DNA of 64,000 nucleotides from an uncultured Collinsella sp. (GCA_905197665.1 CAJJZP010000012.1:1-64000), one strand, 5' to 3'. Counted from the first letter of the stretch, positions 17,130 to 24,952 are shown. The notes: a model not told the origin generated them from the letters alone. Numbers and translations are program-made.

Positions 17130-17512
17130 GAAACCTCCTATGCTGTAACGGTGCCGGATGGGGTTCTCGGCAGCCGCTTAGTTAGCCAAATGCAACTAGA
17201 GTAACATCGTGCAGCGGGTAAGTATGCCGAGGGTTATTTTTTGGCCGATGAACTGCGTGGAAAGTTCAAAAGTGTTGAATGCAGCGAACTTTATGGTGGA
17301 CGGAGCGCGGGCACAATTCTGATCGTGTGCGGCCCCGCTCCAAAACGTGTACATCAGCCTCCAAAAGCTGCAAAAATGACATGTTTGGAGGCTGATGTAC
17401 ATGTTTGGATAGGGGCGAGGGCGGCGACGGACGAAAGTCACGCCTGTGCCACGTCCGATGTGCTAGCGTTTGGGTGAACAAAACGAGCCCGTGCGGAAAG
17501 GATCCGGACCGT
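17130..17512. other. Intergenic region with divergent promoters and an inverted repeat
   Basis: This gap lies between the divergent cydDC and larC-like genes. I see no convincing gene; the short open frames here lack ribosome sites. Reading toward cydDC there is a TTGCAT with GGCTAACTAA beside it; a similar GGCTAACTT occurs twice upstream of eno. The inverted repeat at 17348-17401 lies in the middle and is listed separately. Confidence 0.5.
17348..17401. repeat. Perfect 18-bp inverted repeat
   Basis: TGTACATCAGCCTCCAAA (17348-17365) is exactly the reverse complement of 17384-17401, with an 18-base spacer. The outer flanks continue with imperfect pairing (CCAAAACG against TGTTTGG). It lacks a T-run, so it is either a palindromic repeat element or a pair of operator half-sites. 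Confidence 0.85.
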
Positions 17513-17998
17513 ATGCAACGTGGAAGTACATCTCCGCTGTCCCGCGAGACCGATGCGCCCGAAACCATCGTCAAGCTGGAGTGCGACATCGACGATGCAT
17601 CGCCCGAGGTACTCGCCTATGCCGCCGACCGCCTGCGCGAGGCAGGTGCGCGCGAGGTGCACTGGCTGCCTCTCTACTGCAAAAAAGGTCGCCCCGGCTG
17701 GCAGCTGCAGGTGATCTGCTCGCACGAGGATATCGAGCGCCTACAGACGATTATCTTTTTGGAGACCACGACCAACGCCGTTCGTCGCCAGGTGATGGAA
17801 CGCGTCTGCCTGCCGCGTCGTTTTGAGCAGGTAGCGACGCCTTGGGGCGAGGTGGCCGTCAAAGTAGCCACCCTGCCCGACGGCAGCGAGCGCGCGGCAC
17901 CCGAGTACGAGGATTGTGCCCGTCTTGCCCGCGAGCACAACGCGCCGCTCCAGCGCGTGATGCAGGCGGCTCAGAGCGCGGCGCTGCGATTTGAGTGA
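17513..17998 (+). CDS. Stand-alone LarC C-terminal (LarC2-like) protein
   Basis: This 161-residue protein resembles the C-terminal half of LarC, the CTP-dependent nickel-insertion protein that makes the NPN cofactor of lactate racemase. The matching segment is ECDIDDASPEVLAYAADRL, LYCKKGRPGW, ICSHEDIERLQTIIFLETTTNAVRR and the later PWGEVAVKVA. The N-terminal LarC1 domain is absent, and no larA, larB or larE is nearby. In Lactobacillus, LarC2 is joined to LarC1 by a programmed frameshift, so an independent gene is notable. GGAAAGGA lies 11 bases before ATG 17513. Its function alone is unclear. Confidence 0.75.
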   Translation: MQRGSTSPLSRETDAPETIVKLECDIDDASPEVLAYAADRLREAGAREVHWLPLYCKKGRPGWQLQVICSHEDIERLQTIIFLETTTNAVRRQVMERVCLPRRFEQVATPWGEVAVKVATLPDGSERAAPEYEDCARLAREHNAPLQRVMQAAQSAALRFE

Positions 17999-18053
17999 TG
18001 CGGGCGAGTGACGTGCCGCGCCAATCCAATTAACCCCACCGAAAGGACCACCC

Positions 18054-18602
18054 ATGAAATACCTCATCGCCTCCGACATCCACGGCTCGGCATACTGGAC
18101 CGAGCGCCTGGTCGCCGCTATCGAATCCGAGCAGCCCGACCGCATCGTGCTGCTGGGCGACCTGCTCTACCACGGCCCGCGTAACGACCTGCCGCGCGAT
18201 TACGCCCCCAAGCGCGTGATTCCGCTGCTCAACGCCCTGGCCGACCGCATCATCGCGGTGCGCGGCAACTGCGACGCCGAGGTCGACCAGATGGTGCTCG
18301 ACTTTCCCGTCATGGCCGACTACGCCGCCCTGTTTGACGAGACCGGCCGCGAGCTGTTCCTGACGCACGGCCACGTCTTTGGCGCCGGCATGCACAACAG
18401 CATCGACCACGCGCCCGCGCTGCCCGAGGGCTCCGCGCTCGTCTACGGCCATACGCACATCAAGGTCAACGAAGCGAGCGAGACGCACCCGGGCCTGTGG
18501 CTCTTCAATCCCGGCAGCGTGAGCATTCCCAAAGACGGCACGCACGGCTACGGTATCTACGAGGACGGTGCGTTCCGTCACGTGATCATGGAGGAGGACT
18601 AA
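18054..18602 (+). CDS. yfcE: Metallophosphodiesterase, YfcE family
   Basis: This 182-residue calcineurin-like phosphodiesterase has the ordered metal ligands ASDIHGS, LLGDLLYHGPRN, VRGNCDAE, LTHGHVFG and YGHTHIK, ending with NPGSVSIPK as in the E. coli YfcE family. It probably acts on phosphodiesters; the natural substrate is unknown. GAAAGGACC precedes the ATG. The mazG gene starts two bases after its stop, so the two genes form one unit. Confidence 0.9.
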   Translation: MKYLIASDIHGSAYWTERLVAAIESEQPDRIVLLGDLLYHGPRNDLPRDYAPKRVIPLLNALADRIIAVRGNCDAEVDQMVLDFPVMADYAALFDETGRELFLTHGHVFGAGMHNSIDHAPALPEGSALVYGHTHIKVNEASETHPGLWLFNPGSVSIPKDGTHGYGIYEDGAFRHVIMEED

Positions 18603-18604
18603 CC

Positions 18605-19465
18605 ATGGCCGAGCATATGGCTCAGCAAAATGCCGAGGGTTCGCGCGACCTGTCCACGCTGGTCGACGCGTCGGCCGAGCTGCAGCATCTGGTGCAGACC
18701 ATCTGGCGTCTGCGTCAGCCCGATGGCTGCCCGTGGGACCGCGAGCAGACGCACTGCAGCATTGGCAAGAACATGATCGAGGAGGCCTACGAGGCGCTCG
18801 ATTGCATCGAGGCGGACGACGTGGCGCATCTGCGCGAGGAGCTGGGCGACGTGCTCATGCAGGTGGTGCTGCATGCGCAGATTGCGGCGGACGCCGGTGA
18901 GTTTACGCTGGCCGATGTGGCACGCGATATCGACGCCAAGCTCATCCGTCGTCACCCGCACGTGTTTGGCGATGCAGATGCCGATAACTCCGACGATGTG
19001 CTCAAGATCTGGGACGAGGTCAAGCTTGCCGAGAAGGCTGCCAAGGACAAGACCGTGGCGGCAGGCGAGGCTGCGCCCGAGGGCTTGCTCGACGGCGTGC
19101 CCACGCATCTGCCGGCGCTGATGCAGGCGCAGAAGGTGTCGCGCAAGGCGGCTGCCGTGGGCTTTGAGTGGGAGACAGTCCAGGACGTGTGGGACGAGGT
19201 CGCCGAGGAGCGCGCCGAGTTTGAGGCCGAGACTCCCGGCTCGCCCGAGCGCGAGATGGAGTTTGGCGACCTGCTCTTTGCCCTGGTCAACGTTGCGCGC
19301 AAGGAGGGAATCGACGCCGAGAGCGCCCTGCGTGCCAGCACGGCAAAGTTCCGCCGTCGCTGGGCAGCGATGGAGCAGATGGCGGCCGACGCCCATGTTG
19401 ATCTTGCCGAGTTTTCGACCCACGGCCTCAACGACCTGTGGGACGCCGCAAAAGCCGAGGAGTAA
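18605..19465 (+). CDS. mazG: Nucleoside triphosphate pyrophosphohydrolase MazG
   Basis: This 286-residue protein has two MazG domains. The first shows CPWDREQTH, EEAYEALDC and EELGDVLMQVVLHAQ; the second has EEVAEERAEFE and EFGDLLFALVNVAR. It hydrolyses NTPs to NMP and PPi (housecleaning or ppGpp-related). ATG 18605 sits right after the GGAGGA at the end of yfcE. An upstream in-frame extension overlaps yfcE and was rejected. A strong terminator follows. Confidence 0.93.
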   Translation: MAEHMAQQNAEGSRDLSTLVDASAELQHLVQTIWRLRQPDGCPWDREQTHCSIGKNMIEEAYEALDCIEADDVAHLREELGDVLMQVVLHAQIAADAGEFTLADVARDIDAKLIRRHPHVFGDADADNSDDVLKIWDEVKLAEKAAKDKTVAAGEAAPEGLLDGVPTHLPALMQAQKVSRKAAAVGFEWETVQDVWDEVAEERAEFEAETPGSPEREMEFGDLLFALVNVARKEGIDAESALRASTAKFRRRWAAMEQMAADAHVDLAEFSTHGLNDLWDAAKAEE

Positions 19466-19471
19466 TACCGC

Positions 19472-19511
19472 GGGGGCGATGGGGTGGACTTGCCCCGTCG
19501 CCCCCTATTTT
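19472..19511 (+). terminator. Intrinsic terminator after mazG
   Basis: GGGGGCGATGGGG (19472-19484) pairs with CCCCGTCGCCCCC (19493-19505), with one G-U pair and an 8-base loop, followed by TATTTTT. Confidence 0.9.
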
Positions 19512-19521
19512 TCTGAAAAGA

Positions 19522-19551
19522 TTGTATACCTCGGCTAACTTAGGGCATAAT
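19522..19551 (+). promoter_or_regulatory. Candidate sigma-70 promoter of eno
   Basis: TTGTAT (19522-19527) and CATAAT (19546-19551) are 18 bases apart, about 100 bases before eno. The motif GGCTAACTT occurs between the boxes and again just downstream, and may be a regulator site. Confidence 0.5.
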
Positions 19552-19650
19552 GCAAAAAGTGCGATGTGGCTAACTTTACCCTGCCGTGCAATGGAGCGCG
19601 GCTAGCCTGCTCGCGCAGTCCTGCTTCCAAGCAAACGTAAGGAGACGCGT

Positions 19651-20940
19651 ATGAGTGAAATTTTGGACGTCTACGGTCGCGAGGTGCTCGACAGCCGCGG
19701 CAATCCCACCGTCGAGGTCGAGGTCGTGCTCGAGGACGGCAGCTTTGGCCGCGCGATGGTGCCTTCGGGCGCTTCGACCGGCGCCTTCGAGGCCTGCGAG
19801 ATGCGCGATGGCGACAAGGGTCGCTACCTGGGCAAGGGCGTTTCGCAGGCCGTCGAGCACGTCAATAACGAGTGCGCTAACGCCGTCGTGGGCCTCGACG
19901 CCTTCGACCAGCGCGCCGTCGATGCCGCGCTGATTGCCGCGGACGGTACCCCCAACAAGACCAAGCTCGGCGCTAACGCCATTCTGGGCGTGTCGCTGGC
20001 CGTCGCCCGCGCCGCTGCCGAGTCGGCGGGTCTTTCACTGTACCAGTACCTGGGCGGTGTCAACGCCCATCTGCTGCCCACGCCTATGATGAACATCCTC
20101 AACGGCGGCGTGCATGCCGACAACAACGTCGACTTCCAGGAGTTCATGATCATGCCGGTGGGCGCCCCGAGCTTTGCCGAGGGCCTGCGTTGGTGCGCCG
20201 AGGTCTATCACACCCTCAAGGGCGTGCTGCACGAGGCAGGCCTGGGCGGCGGCGTGGGCGACGAGGGTGGCTTTGCCCCCAACCTCAAGACCAATGCCGA
20301 GCCGTTCGAGTACATCACCAAGGCCGTGGAGAAGGCCGGCTTTAAGCCCGGCGTCGACTTCATGTACGCCATGGATCCGGCATCGACCGAGTTCTACAAC
20401 GCCGAGACCGGCATGTACGAGCTCAAGGGCGAGGGTGTGGAGTACACGAGTGCCCAGATGGTTGATTACTGGGAGAAACTCGTCGACACCTATCCCATCA
20501 TCTCCATCGAGGACGGCATGGCCGAGGAGGACTGGGACGGCTGGGTCGAGCTGACCCGTCGCATTGGCAACAAGGTGCAGCTGGTGGGCGACGACCTGTT
20601 CGTCACCAACACCGAGCGCCTCAAGAAGGGTATCGAGCTGGGTGCCGCCAACGCAATCCTGGTCAAGGTTAACCAGATCGGTACGCTCACCGAGTCGCTC
20701 GAGGCCATCGAGACCGCCAAGGAGGCCGGATACGCTTGCATCGTGAGCCACCGCTCCGGCGAGACCGAGGACTCCACGATCGCCGACCTCGTTGTGGGCG
20801 TCAACGCCGGCCAGATCAAGTCGGGCGCCCCGTGCCGCAGTGACCGTATTGCCAAGTACAACCAGCTCATCCGCATCGAGGATGAGCTCGAGGGCAGCGC
20901 GCGCTACGCCGGTAAGGCCGCGTTCTACAACATTCGCTAA
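19651..20940 (+). CDS. eno: Enolase
   Basis: This 429-residue glycolytic enzyme interconverts 2-phosphoglycerate and phosphoenolpyruvate. It shows DSRGNPTVEVEV, PSGASTGAFEA, LGANAILGVSLA, the metal residues in MDPASTEFY and SIEDGMAEEDWDG, LVGDDLFVTN, catalytic Lys in LVKVNQIGTL and SHRSGETEDSTIADL. The length is typical. AAGGAGA precedes the ATG. It is a single-gene unit with its own promoter and terminator. Confidence 0.98.
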   Translation: MSEILDVYGREVLDSRGNPTVEVEVVLEDGSFGRAMVPSGASTGAFEACEMRDGDKGRYLGKGVSQAVEHVNNECANAVVGLDAFDQRAVDAALIAADGTPNKTKLGANAILGVSLAVARAAAESAGLSLYQYLGGVNAHLLPTPMMNILNGGVHADNNVDFQEFMIMPVGAPSFAEGLRWCAEVYHTLKGVLHEAGLGGGVGDEGGFAPNLKTNAEPFEYITKAVEKAGFKPGVDFMYAMDPASTEFYNAETGMYELKGEGVEYTSAQMVDYWEKLVDTYPIISIEDGMAEEDWDGWVELTRRIGNKVQLVGDDLFVTNTERLKKGIELGAANAILVKVNQIGTLTESLEAIETAKEAGYACIVSHRSGETEDSTIADLVVGVNAGQIKSGAPCRSDRIAKYNQLIRIEDELEGSARYAGKAAFYNIR

Positions 20941-21003
20941 ACGGGCGGTGCTCGCGGGGGCGGGGTTGACTCGGCTCTGTTCCACTTCTGATGGCCGCTA
21001 TTG

Positions 21004-21035
21004 GGCGCTGGGCCGTGTGGCTCAGCGCCTTTTTT
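21004..21035 (+). terminator. Intrinsic terminator after eno
   Basis: GGCGCTGGGCC (21004-21014) pairs with GGCTCAGCGCC (21019-21029) with one mismatch, then six Ts. Confidence 0.88.
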
Positions 21036-21126
21036 ATGTCGAGCAAAGGCTGCCGAAGGCGGTGCGCGCGCTCGTGCTATAACTAGAATACTTAGCGCAA
21101 ACAAACCTCAACCGCACAAGGCGCAC

Positions 21127-21885
21127 ATGGATCAGATTTACGACAACAGGTACTATTCCGCCGGTTCGCGTGAGCCGTCGTCTCGCCGCGCGCATTCGGT
21201 GCAGCTTGGCGGGCCCGAATATACGGGTGCTGACCGTCCCACGCATCGCACGCCGGGCACTTCGCACTCCCATGCTCAAACGAATATGTCGACGCATCGC
21301 CCGGACCGTCCGTCGCGCGCGACGTACGAATCGCGCCCGTCTGCTCAGGCGCACGACAAGTCGACCAAGCCCTCGAGCCGTCTTTCGGGCTCGGACTTCA
21401 TGCACTACGCCAACGACAATGCGGTGGTCAAGGCGATCTATGACTTTACGCATGGCTCTCTGCGTCCGCTGTTTATCGGCATCGTTGTGGCGCTGGCGCT
21501 CATGAGCCTGTATTTCCCCGTGCGCGACCTGTACGTGGCAAAACGCTCGAGCGACATCTTGGCCAAGCAGGTCGAGATTCGCCAGCAATACAACGACGAG
21601 ATGAAAAAAGACACTGACAAGTGGTTTTCGGAAGAGGGCATTAAGGATTCGGCACGGGACCTGGGCATGGTGATGCCCGGCGAGAAGAGGATTGAAGTGC
21701 AAGGTCTGGACGAGGATTCGGATTCGTCGTCGAGCAAAAAGTCCTCAAACGCCAAGAATGCCAGCGAAGTGGCCAAGGAGATCGAAGAGGTCGGCAAGGA
21801 CGCACCGTGGTACATCCAGGCGCTCGACATGCTGTTTGGGTTTAACGGCGTCGAGGGTCAGACGGTCGTGTCCAACGGCAAATAG
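21127..21885 (+). CDS. Divisome FtsB/DivIC-like septum formation initiator
   Basis: This 252-residue protein has a long Ser/Arg/His-rich cytoplasmic N-terminus (about 115 residues), one transmembrane helix (PLFIGIVVALALMSLYFPV) and an extracellular coiled-coil-like segment with AKRSSDILAKQVEIRQQY. It then continues with WFSEEGIKDSARDLGMVMPGE, as in FtsB/DivIC septum initiators. The tail is Ser/Lys/Asp-rich. The ATG at 21127 gives the natural start; the open frame upstream lies in the terminator region. The position between eno and ppx/gppA is also common for ftsB-like genes in Actinobacteria. Confidence 0.8.
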   Translation: MDQIYDNRYYSAGSREPSSRRAHSVQLGGPEYTGADRPTHRTPGTSHSHAQTNMSTHRPDRPSRATYESRPSAQAHDKSTKPSSRLSGSDFMHYANDNAVVKAIYDFTHGSLRPLFIGIVVALALMSLYFPVRDLYVAKRSSDILAKQVEIRQQYNDEMKKDTDKWFSEEGIKDSARDLGMVMPGEKRIEVQGLDEDSDSSSSKKSSNAKNASEVAKEIEEVGKDAPWYIQALDMLFGFNGVEGQTVVSNGK

Positions 21886-21905
21886 CGCCCGGAGGGGAGC
21901 CCGCA

Positions 21906-22907
21906 ATGACAAATTGCAAACGCTATAAGGTGGCCGCGATCGACCTGGGAACGGTGTCGTCGCGAGTGGTGTTGGCCCAGGTCGAGGGCGGAGCGATTGT
22001 GGAATCGTCCAAGCATACCGAGATTACCGACCTGGGCGAGGGCGTGGACGCGACGGGCCGCTTTTGCGAGGCGGCCGTTGAGCGCGTGCTCGCTGCGTGC
22101 CGCATGTTTGTGGTTGAGGCCCGTGCCTTTGGGGCCGCGTGCGTCTGCACCACGTGCACGAGCGCCGCGCGCGATGCGTCCAATGCCGCGCTGCTGCTGG
22201 ACGGCCTGCGCGAGCTGGGGCTCGAGCCGCAGGTGATTCCGGGTGAGGTCGAGGCACGCCTGACGTTTTTTGGCGTGGCGCACGACTTTGCAGGCGAGCG
22301 CATCATCGTTGCCGATTCGGGCGGCGGATCCACGGAGCTCGCGACGGGCGTCTATGCGCCGGAGCGCGGGGTCTTTGCGCTGGAGGGAACGCGCTCGCTG
22401 GACATCGGTTGTCGCCGCGTGACCGAGCGGTTTTTCTCGGCACTGCCGCCAGCGGACAGTGAGCTTGCCGCCGCTGGCGCATGGGCATACGAGCAGTTTG
22501 CGGGCTACTTTGAGAGTCTGCCTGTCGACTTTGAGCGCGCCGAGCGCCTGGTCGCGGTAGGTGGTACCGTCACCACGCTCGTGGCACTCGTTCACGAACT
22601 GGAGCCGTATGATTCGAGCTTTGTGCACCTGCGCGAGCTTTCGCTGGAGCAGGTTTCGGCCGCTATCGAGCGCATGTCTGCGCTGGATGTTGCGGGCATT
22701 GCCGCTCTGCCGGGCGTGCAACCTAAGCGCGCAGGCGTGATCTTGGCAGGTGCCGTGGTAATTCGCGAGCTCATGCGAGCCGGCGGCTACGACACGCTCA
22801 CCGTAAGCGAGAACAGCTTGCTCGCCGGCATGGCCGCCACCATCAACGAGGTTCTCGACGGCGCGACTCCCACCATCGCCTGGACCCCGAGCCTGAGTGC
22901 TCTTTAA
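21906..22907 (+). CDS. Exopolyphosphatase / pppGpp phosphohydrolase, Ppx/GppA family
   Basis: This 333-residue protein has the ASKHA phosphatase fold: N-terminal AAIDLGTVSSRVVLAQV (usual form DxGTxS), then IPGEVEARLTFFGV, the phosphate loop IIVADSGGGSTELATG, and RLVAVGGTVTTLVAL. It degrades polyphosphate or pppGpp, linking to the stringent response. GGAGGGGAG precedes the ATG. Its 333 residues fit a single Ppx/GppA domain without the C-terminal HD-like extension. Confidence 0.9.
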   Translation: MTNCKRYKVAAIDLGTVSSRVVLAQVEGGAIVESSKHTEITDLGEGVDATGRFCEAAVERVLAACRMFVVEARAFGAACVCTTCTSAARDASNAALLLDGLRELGLEPQVIPGEVEARLTFFGVAHDFAGERIIVADSGGGSTELATGVYAPERGVFALEGTRSLDIGCRRVTERFFSALPPADSELAAAGAWAYEQFAGYFESLPVDFERAERLVAVGGTVTTLVALVHELEPYDSSFVHLRELSLEQVSAAIERMSALDVAGIAALPGVQPKRAGVILAGAVVIRELMRAGGYDTLTVSENSLLAGMAATINEVLDGATPTIAWTPSLSAL

Positions 22908-22918
22908 CCGTCTTCCTC

Positions 22919-22989
22919 TGAGTTGCGGTGAAATGCGGACTAAAATCGCCCTTTCGGGCCCCAACCAGTCCCTATTCCACCGCAACTCA
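22919..22989. repeat. 71-base hairpin repeat, copy 1
   Basis: The ends TGAGTTGCGGTG (22919-22930) and CACCGCAACTCA (22978-22989) are exact reverse complements. An inner pair GGACT/AGTCC pairs within them. A second copy with the same ends but a different inner stem lies at 24503-24571. It starts 12 bases after ppx/gppA. Confidence 0.85.
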
Positions 22990-22992
22990 ACA

Positions 22993-23043
22993 GCCGGCAC
23001 CTAGGGACGTTTTTTCTGCCGGCACCTGGGGACAGTCCTTGCT
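22993..23043. repeat. Tandem REP-like direct repeat
   Basis: Two successive 25-base units share GCCGGCACCT(A/G)GGGAC (starting at 22993 and 23018). The GGGACGTTTTTT and GGGGACAGTCC tails resemble REP sequences spread by RAYT transposases and the core of the his-cluster repeat. Confidence 0.7.
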
Positions 23044-23060
23044 GAGCGCCTCCGCAGCCT

Positions 23061-24362
23061 TTATGCCAGTTTGTCGATTTGCCCAATTTCCCAAAGCGGA
23101 ATATTGACGAGCGTGTCCTCGTCTCTATATGCCGCCAGAGAGCTCCTCACGCAACGCTCGAGTTTGAATTTTTCGCAGGCTATTTTCAGACTCTTCGCTT
23201 TAAGGTTCTCTGCCGCCTTGACCTCAAGCGGAAGCACGGTTCCCGCATGGTCGATGGCAAAGTCGGTTTCGGCATTGCCAGAGGTAGAGGACCAATACAC
23301 GGGAGTTTTGTCCTGGATCAAAAGCTCCTGCGCGACGTATTGTTCGGTCAGCGAACCTTTGAACTCGGTAAAAACAGCGGATCCGTTAAGAACGATGGCC
23401 GGAGAGAGACCGGAGAGCGCCCCGAGGATGCCGGTGTCGATGCAGAACAGTTTGAAGCCCGAGAGGTCTTCGTAGCTCGAGAGCGGTGCCTTTAGAGCGG
23501 AAACACGTGGCACCTTATGAACTATTCCGTAGTCCGTGAGCCACTGGAGGCTTTCCTCAAAATCGCGTGCGCGCGCTCCAGGGCGAAGGGCGCCATAGGC
23601 AAACTTCTTGTTCTCCTTGGCAAGCTGGCCGGGAAGGGATTTCCAAACCAACCTCATGCGCTCGACGATGCGGGCGGGTGCATGTTTGCCAAAATCGGAT
23701 TCGTAAGCCTCGATGATTTGCTGCTGAAGCCTTCGGGCTTCAATGAAGTCGCGTGTCTCGGCGAAAGCGGAGACAACTTCGGGCATACCACCGACAACAA
23801 GGTATTCCTTGAGCAAGTGCACGAGCTTTTCGGTGACGTTTGCTAGAAGGTTCATGTCTGCGGCAAGGATGGCGTCGGCGAGCGGGTTGCCGTCGACGGC
23901 GCGAACGAACTCGGCAAACCCCATGGGACGCATGGTGAGCTGGTCGATTTTGCCGACGGGAAATGACTCGTTTTCGCGTCGGAGCGCGAGGCCCATATAG
24001 GAACCGGCTGCTACGATGTGGTATTCGGGTGCAAGCTCGTTGAAGTACTTGAGCGAGGTGATCCCGCGTGGCGCCTCTTGGATCTCGTCGAAGATGATGA
24101 GCGTGTCTGTCGGCGTTACGGTTTGGCCACGTAGGAGCTCTATCTGGGAGATGATGCGCTTGGGGTCGAGGTCCCCATCGAACAGCGAGCGTGTGCTCGG
24201 CTCGAGCATAAAGTCAAAACGAATGACGTTTCGATACTGCTGGCTTGCGAATTCGTTAAGAAGCCAAGTCTTTCCTGTCTGGCGGGCTCCCTTAAGCAAG
24301 AGAGGTTTGCGATTCGCCCTTGATTTCCAAGCGATAAGTTCACTCATAAGCTCTCGTTGCAT
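23061..24362 (-). CDS. AAA ATPase with DUF4143-type C-terminus
   Basis: This 433-residue protein begins with a P-loop domain (LLLKGARQTGKTWLLNEFA near residue 20, Walker B DTLIIFDEIQEAPRG) and ends in a DUF4143/PD-(D/E)xK-like region (TEFKGSLTEQYVAQEL, NAETDFAID, LPLEVKAAENLKAKS). This family is very common in gut anaerobes and archaea, often near toxin-antitoxin genes; its role is not known. I take ATG 24362 with GGGAGG upstream rather than a TTG four codons earlier. Its promoter region carries tandem 33-base repeats, and paired hairpin repeats flank the locus. Confidence 0.88.
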   Translation of the reverse strand: MQRELMSELIAWKSRANRKPLLLKGARQTGKTWLLNEFASQQYRNVIRFDFMLEPSTRSLFDGDLDPKRIISQIELLRGQTVTPTDTLIIFDEIQEAPRGITSLKYFNELAPEYHIVAAGSYMGLALRRENESFPVGKIDQLTMRPMGFAEFVRAVDGNPLADAILAADMNLLANVTEKLVHLLKEYLVVGGMPEVVSAFAETRDFIEARRLQQQIIEAYESDFGKHAPARIVERMRLVWKSLPGQLAKENKKFAYGALRPGARARDFEESLQWLTDYGIVHKVPRVSALKAPLSSYEDLSGFKLFCIDTGILGALSGLSPAIVLNGSAVFTEFKGSLTEQYVAQELLIQDKTPVYWSSTSGNAETDFAIDHAGTVLPLEVKAAENLKAKSLKIACEKFKLERCVRSSLAAYRDEDTLVNIPLWEIGQIDKLA

Positions 24363-24385
24363 ATTGCCTCCCAACCCTCTCGGCT

Positions 24386-24490
24386 AGTATAAGACCATTT
24401 GGGCGTTTCCATCGGAAAATGTGCGACACAACCACGTTTTTCCATCGGAAAATGTGCGAGACAACCACGTTTTTCCATCGAAAAATGTGG
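24386..24490 (-). promoter_or_regulatory. -10 box with three 33-base tandem repeats upstream (operator-like)
   Basis: Reading toward the ATPase gene, TATACT (24391-24386) is a good -10. Immediately upstream, from 24404 to about 24490, lie nearly three copies of a 33-base unit, with the TCCATCG blocks starting at 24408, 24441 and 24474. Each unit centres on the inverted repeat TTTTCCGATGGAAAA (one copy reads TCGATGG). A 33-base period places the sites on one face of the helix, as expected for cooperative binding. The frame through it is also open, giving 11-residue repeats, but I see no ribosome site and do not call a gene. Confidence 0.5.
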
Positions 24491-24502
24491 GAGTGCCAAT
24501 CT

Positions 24503-24571
24503 AAGTTGCGGTGAAAAAGTTCTTAAATAAGCTGGTAACCAGTCAAAACAGGAACTATTCCACCGCAACTT
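24503..24571. repeat. 69-base hairpin repeat, copy 2
   Basis: The ends AAGTTGCGGTG (24503-24513) and CACCGCAACTT (24561-24571) are exact complements. The inner arms AGTTC and GAACT also pair and differ from the inner arms of copy 1 at 22919-22989. Confidence 0.85.
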
Positions 24572-24579
24572 CTAAAGTT

Positions 24580-24658
24580 CACCGGCATCCACAAGAAACG
24601 GGCCCGCATCCCTGGGGGACACGGGCTCGTAGACAATACGTGGTAGGGGCGGTGGGAC
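24580..24658 (-). repeat. Duplicated tRNA-Leu 3' end and terminator
   Basis: These 79 bases repeat 24776-24853 with a few differences. Read on the minus strand, both contain the tRNA 3' end (GTCCCACCGCCCCTACCA) followed by a GC-rich hairpin and a T-rich tail. The rest of the tRNA is missing from this copy. The spacer between copies (24659-24775) holds a tRNA-like T-arm in the opposite orientation (GCGGGTTCGAGCCCC). This looks like residue of integration or recombination at a tRNA locus. Confidence 0.75.
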
Positions 24659-24785
24659 GTCTGCGCATTTGCTGCGCAAATGCGCACCGGCTTCGGCCGC
24701 CTGTCGGCGCCCTCGCCGGCTCGCTACGGACGCTGCGCGTCCGCTTGACGCTCGCCCCCTCGCGGGTTCGAGCCCCACCGGCGTC

Positions 24786-24826
24786 CAAAAGAAACGAGCC
24801 CGCATCTCAAAGGGACACGGGCCCGT
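24786..24826 (-). terminator. Intrinsic terminator of tRNA-Leu
   Basis: On the minus strand ACGGGCCCGT pairs with GCGGGCTCGT (two G-U pairs), followed by TTTCTTTT, just after the tRNA 3' end. Confidence 0.75.
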
Positions 24827-24836
24827 AAAAGCCATA

Positions 24837-24921
24837 TGGTAGGGGCGGTGGGACTCGAACCCACAATCCTTGCGGCGAGAGATTTTAAGTCTCCTGCGTA
24901 TGCCAATTCCGCCACGCCCCC
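24837..24921 (-). tRNA. tRNA-Leu (anticodon TAA)
   Basis: The 85-base gene runs on the minus strand from GGGGGCGTGGCGGAATTGG to an encoded CCA. The acceptor stem GGGGGCG pairs with CGCCCCT. The anticodon loop CTTAAAA reads TAA. The long variable arm (CTCGCCGCAAGGATT) marks a class II tRNA, and the T-arm is GTGGGTTCGAGTCCCAC. Confidence 0.95.
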
Positions 24922-24952
24922 GTGAGACTAGAAGTCTAGCACAAGCCGTCCG

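Noticed and set aside
24404..24490. The 33-base repeats as a CRISPR array
   Set aside because: The repeats are directly adjacent with no unique spacers, number fewer than three full units, and no cas genes are nearby.
24344..24835. Short open frames across the tandem repeats and the tRNA region
   Set aside because: They translate repeats, tRNA and terminator sequence, have no ribosome sites and differ in every frame.
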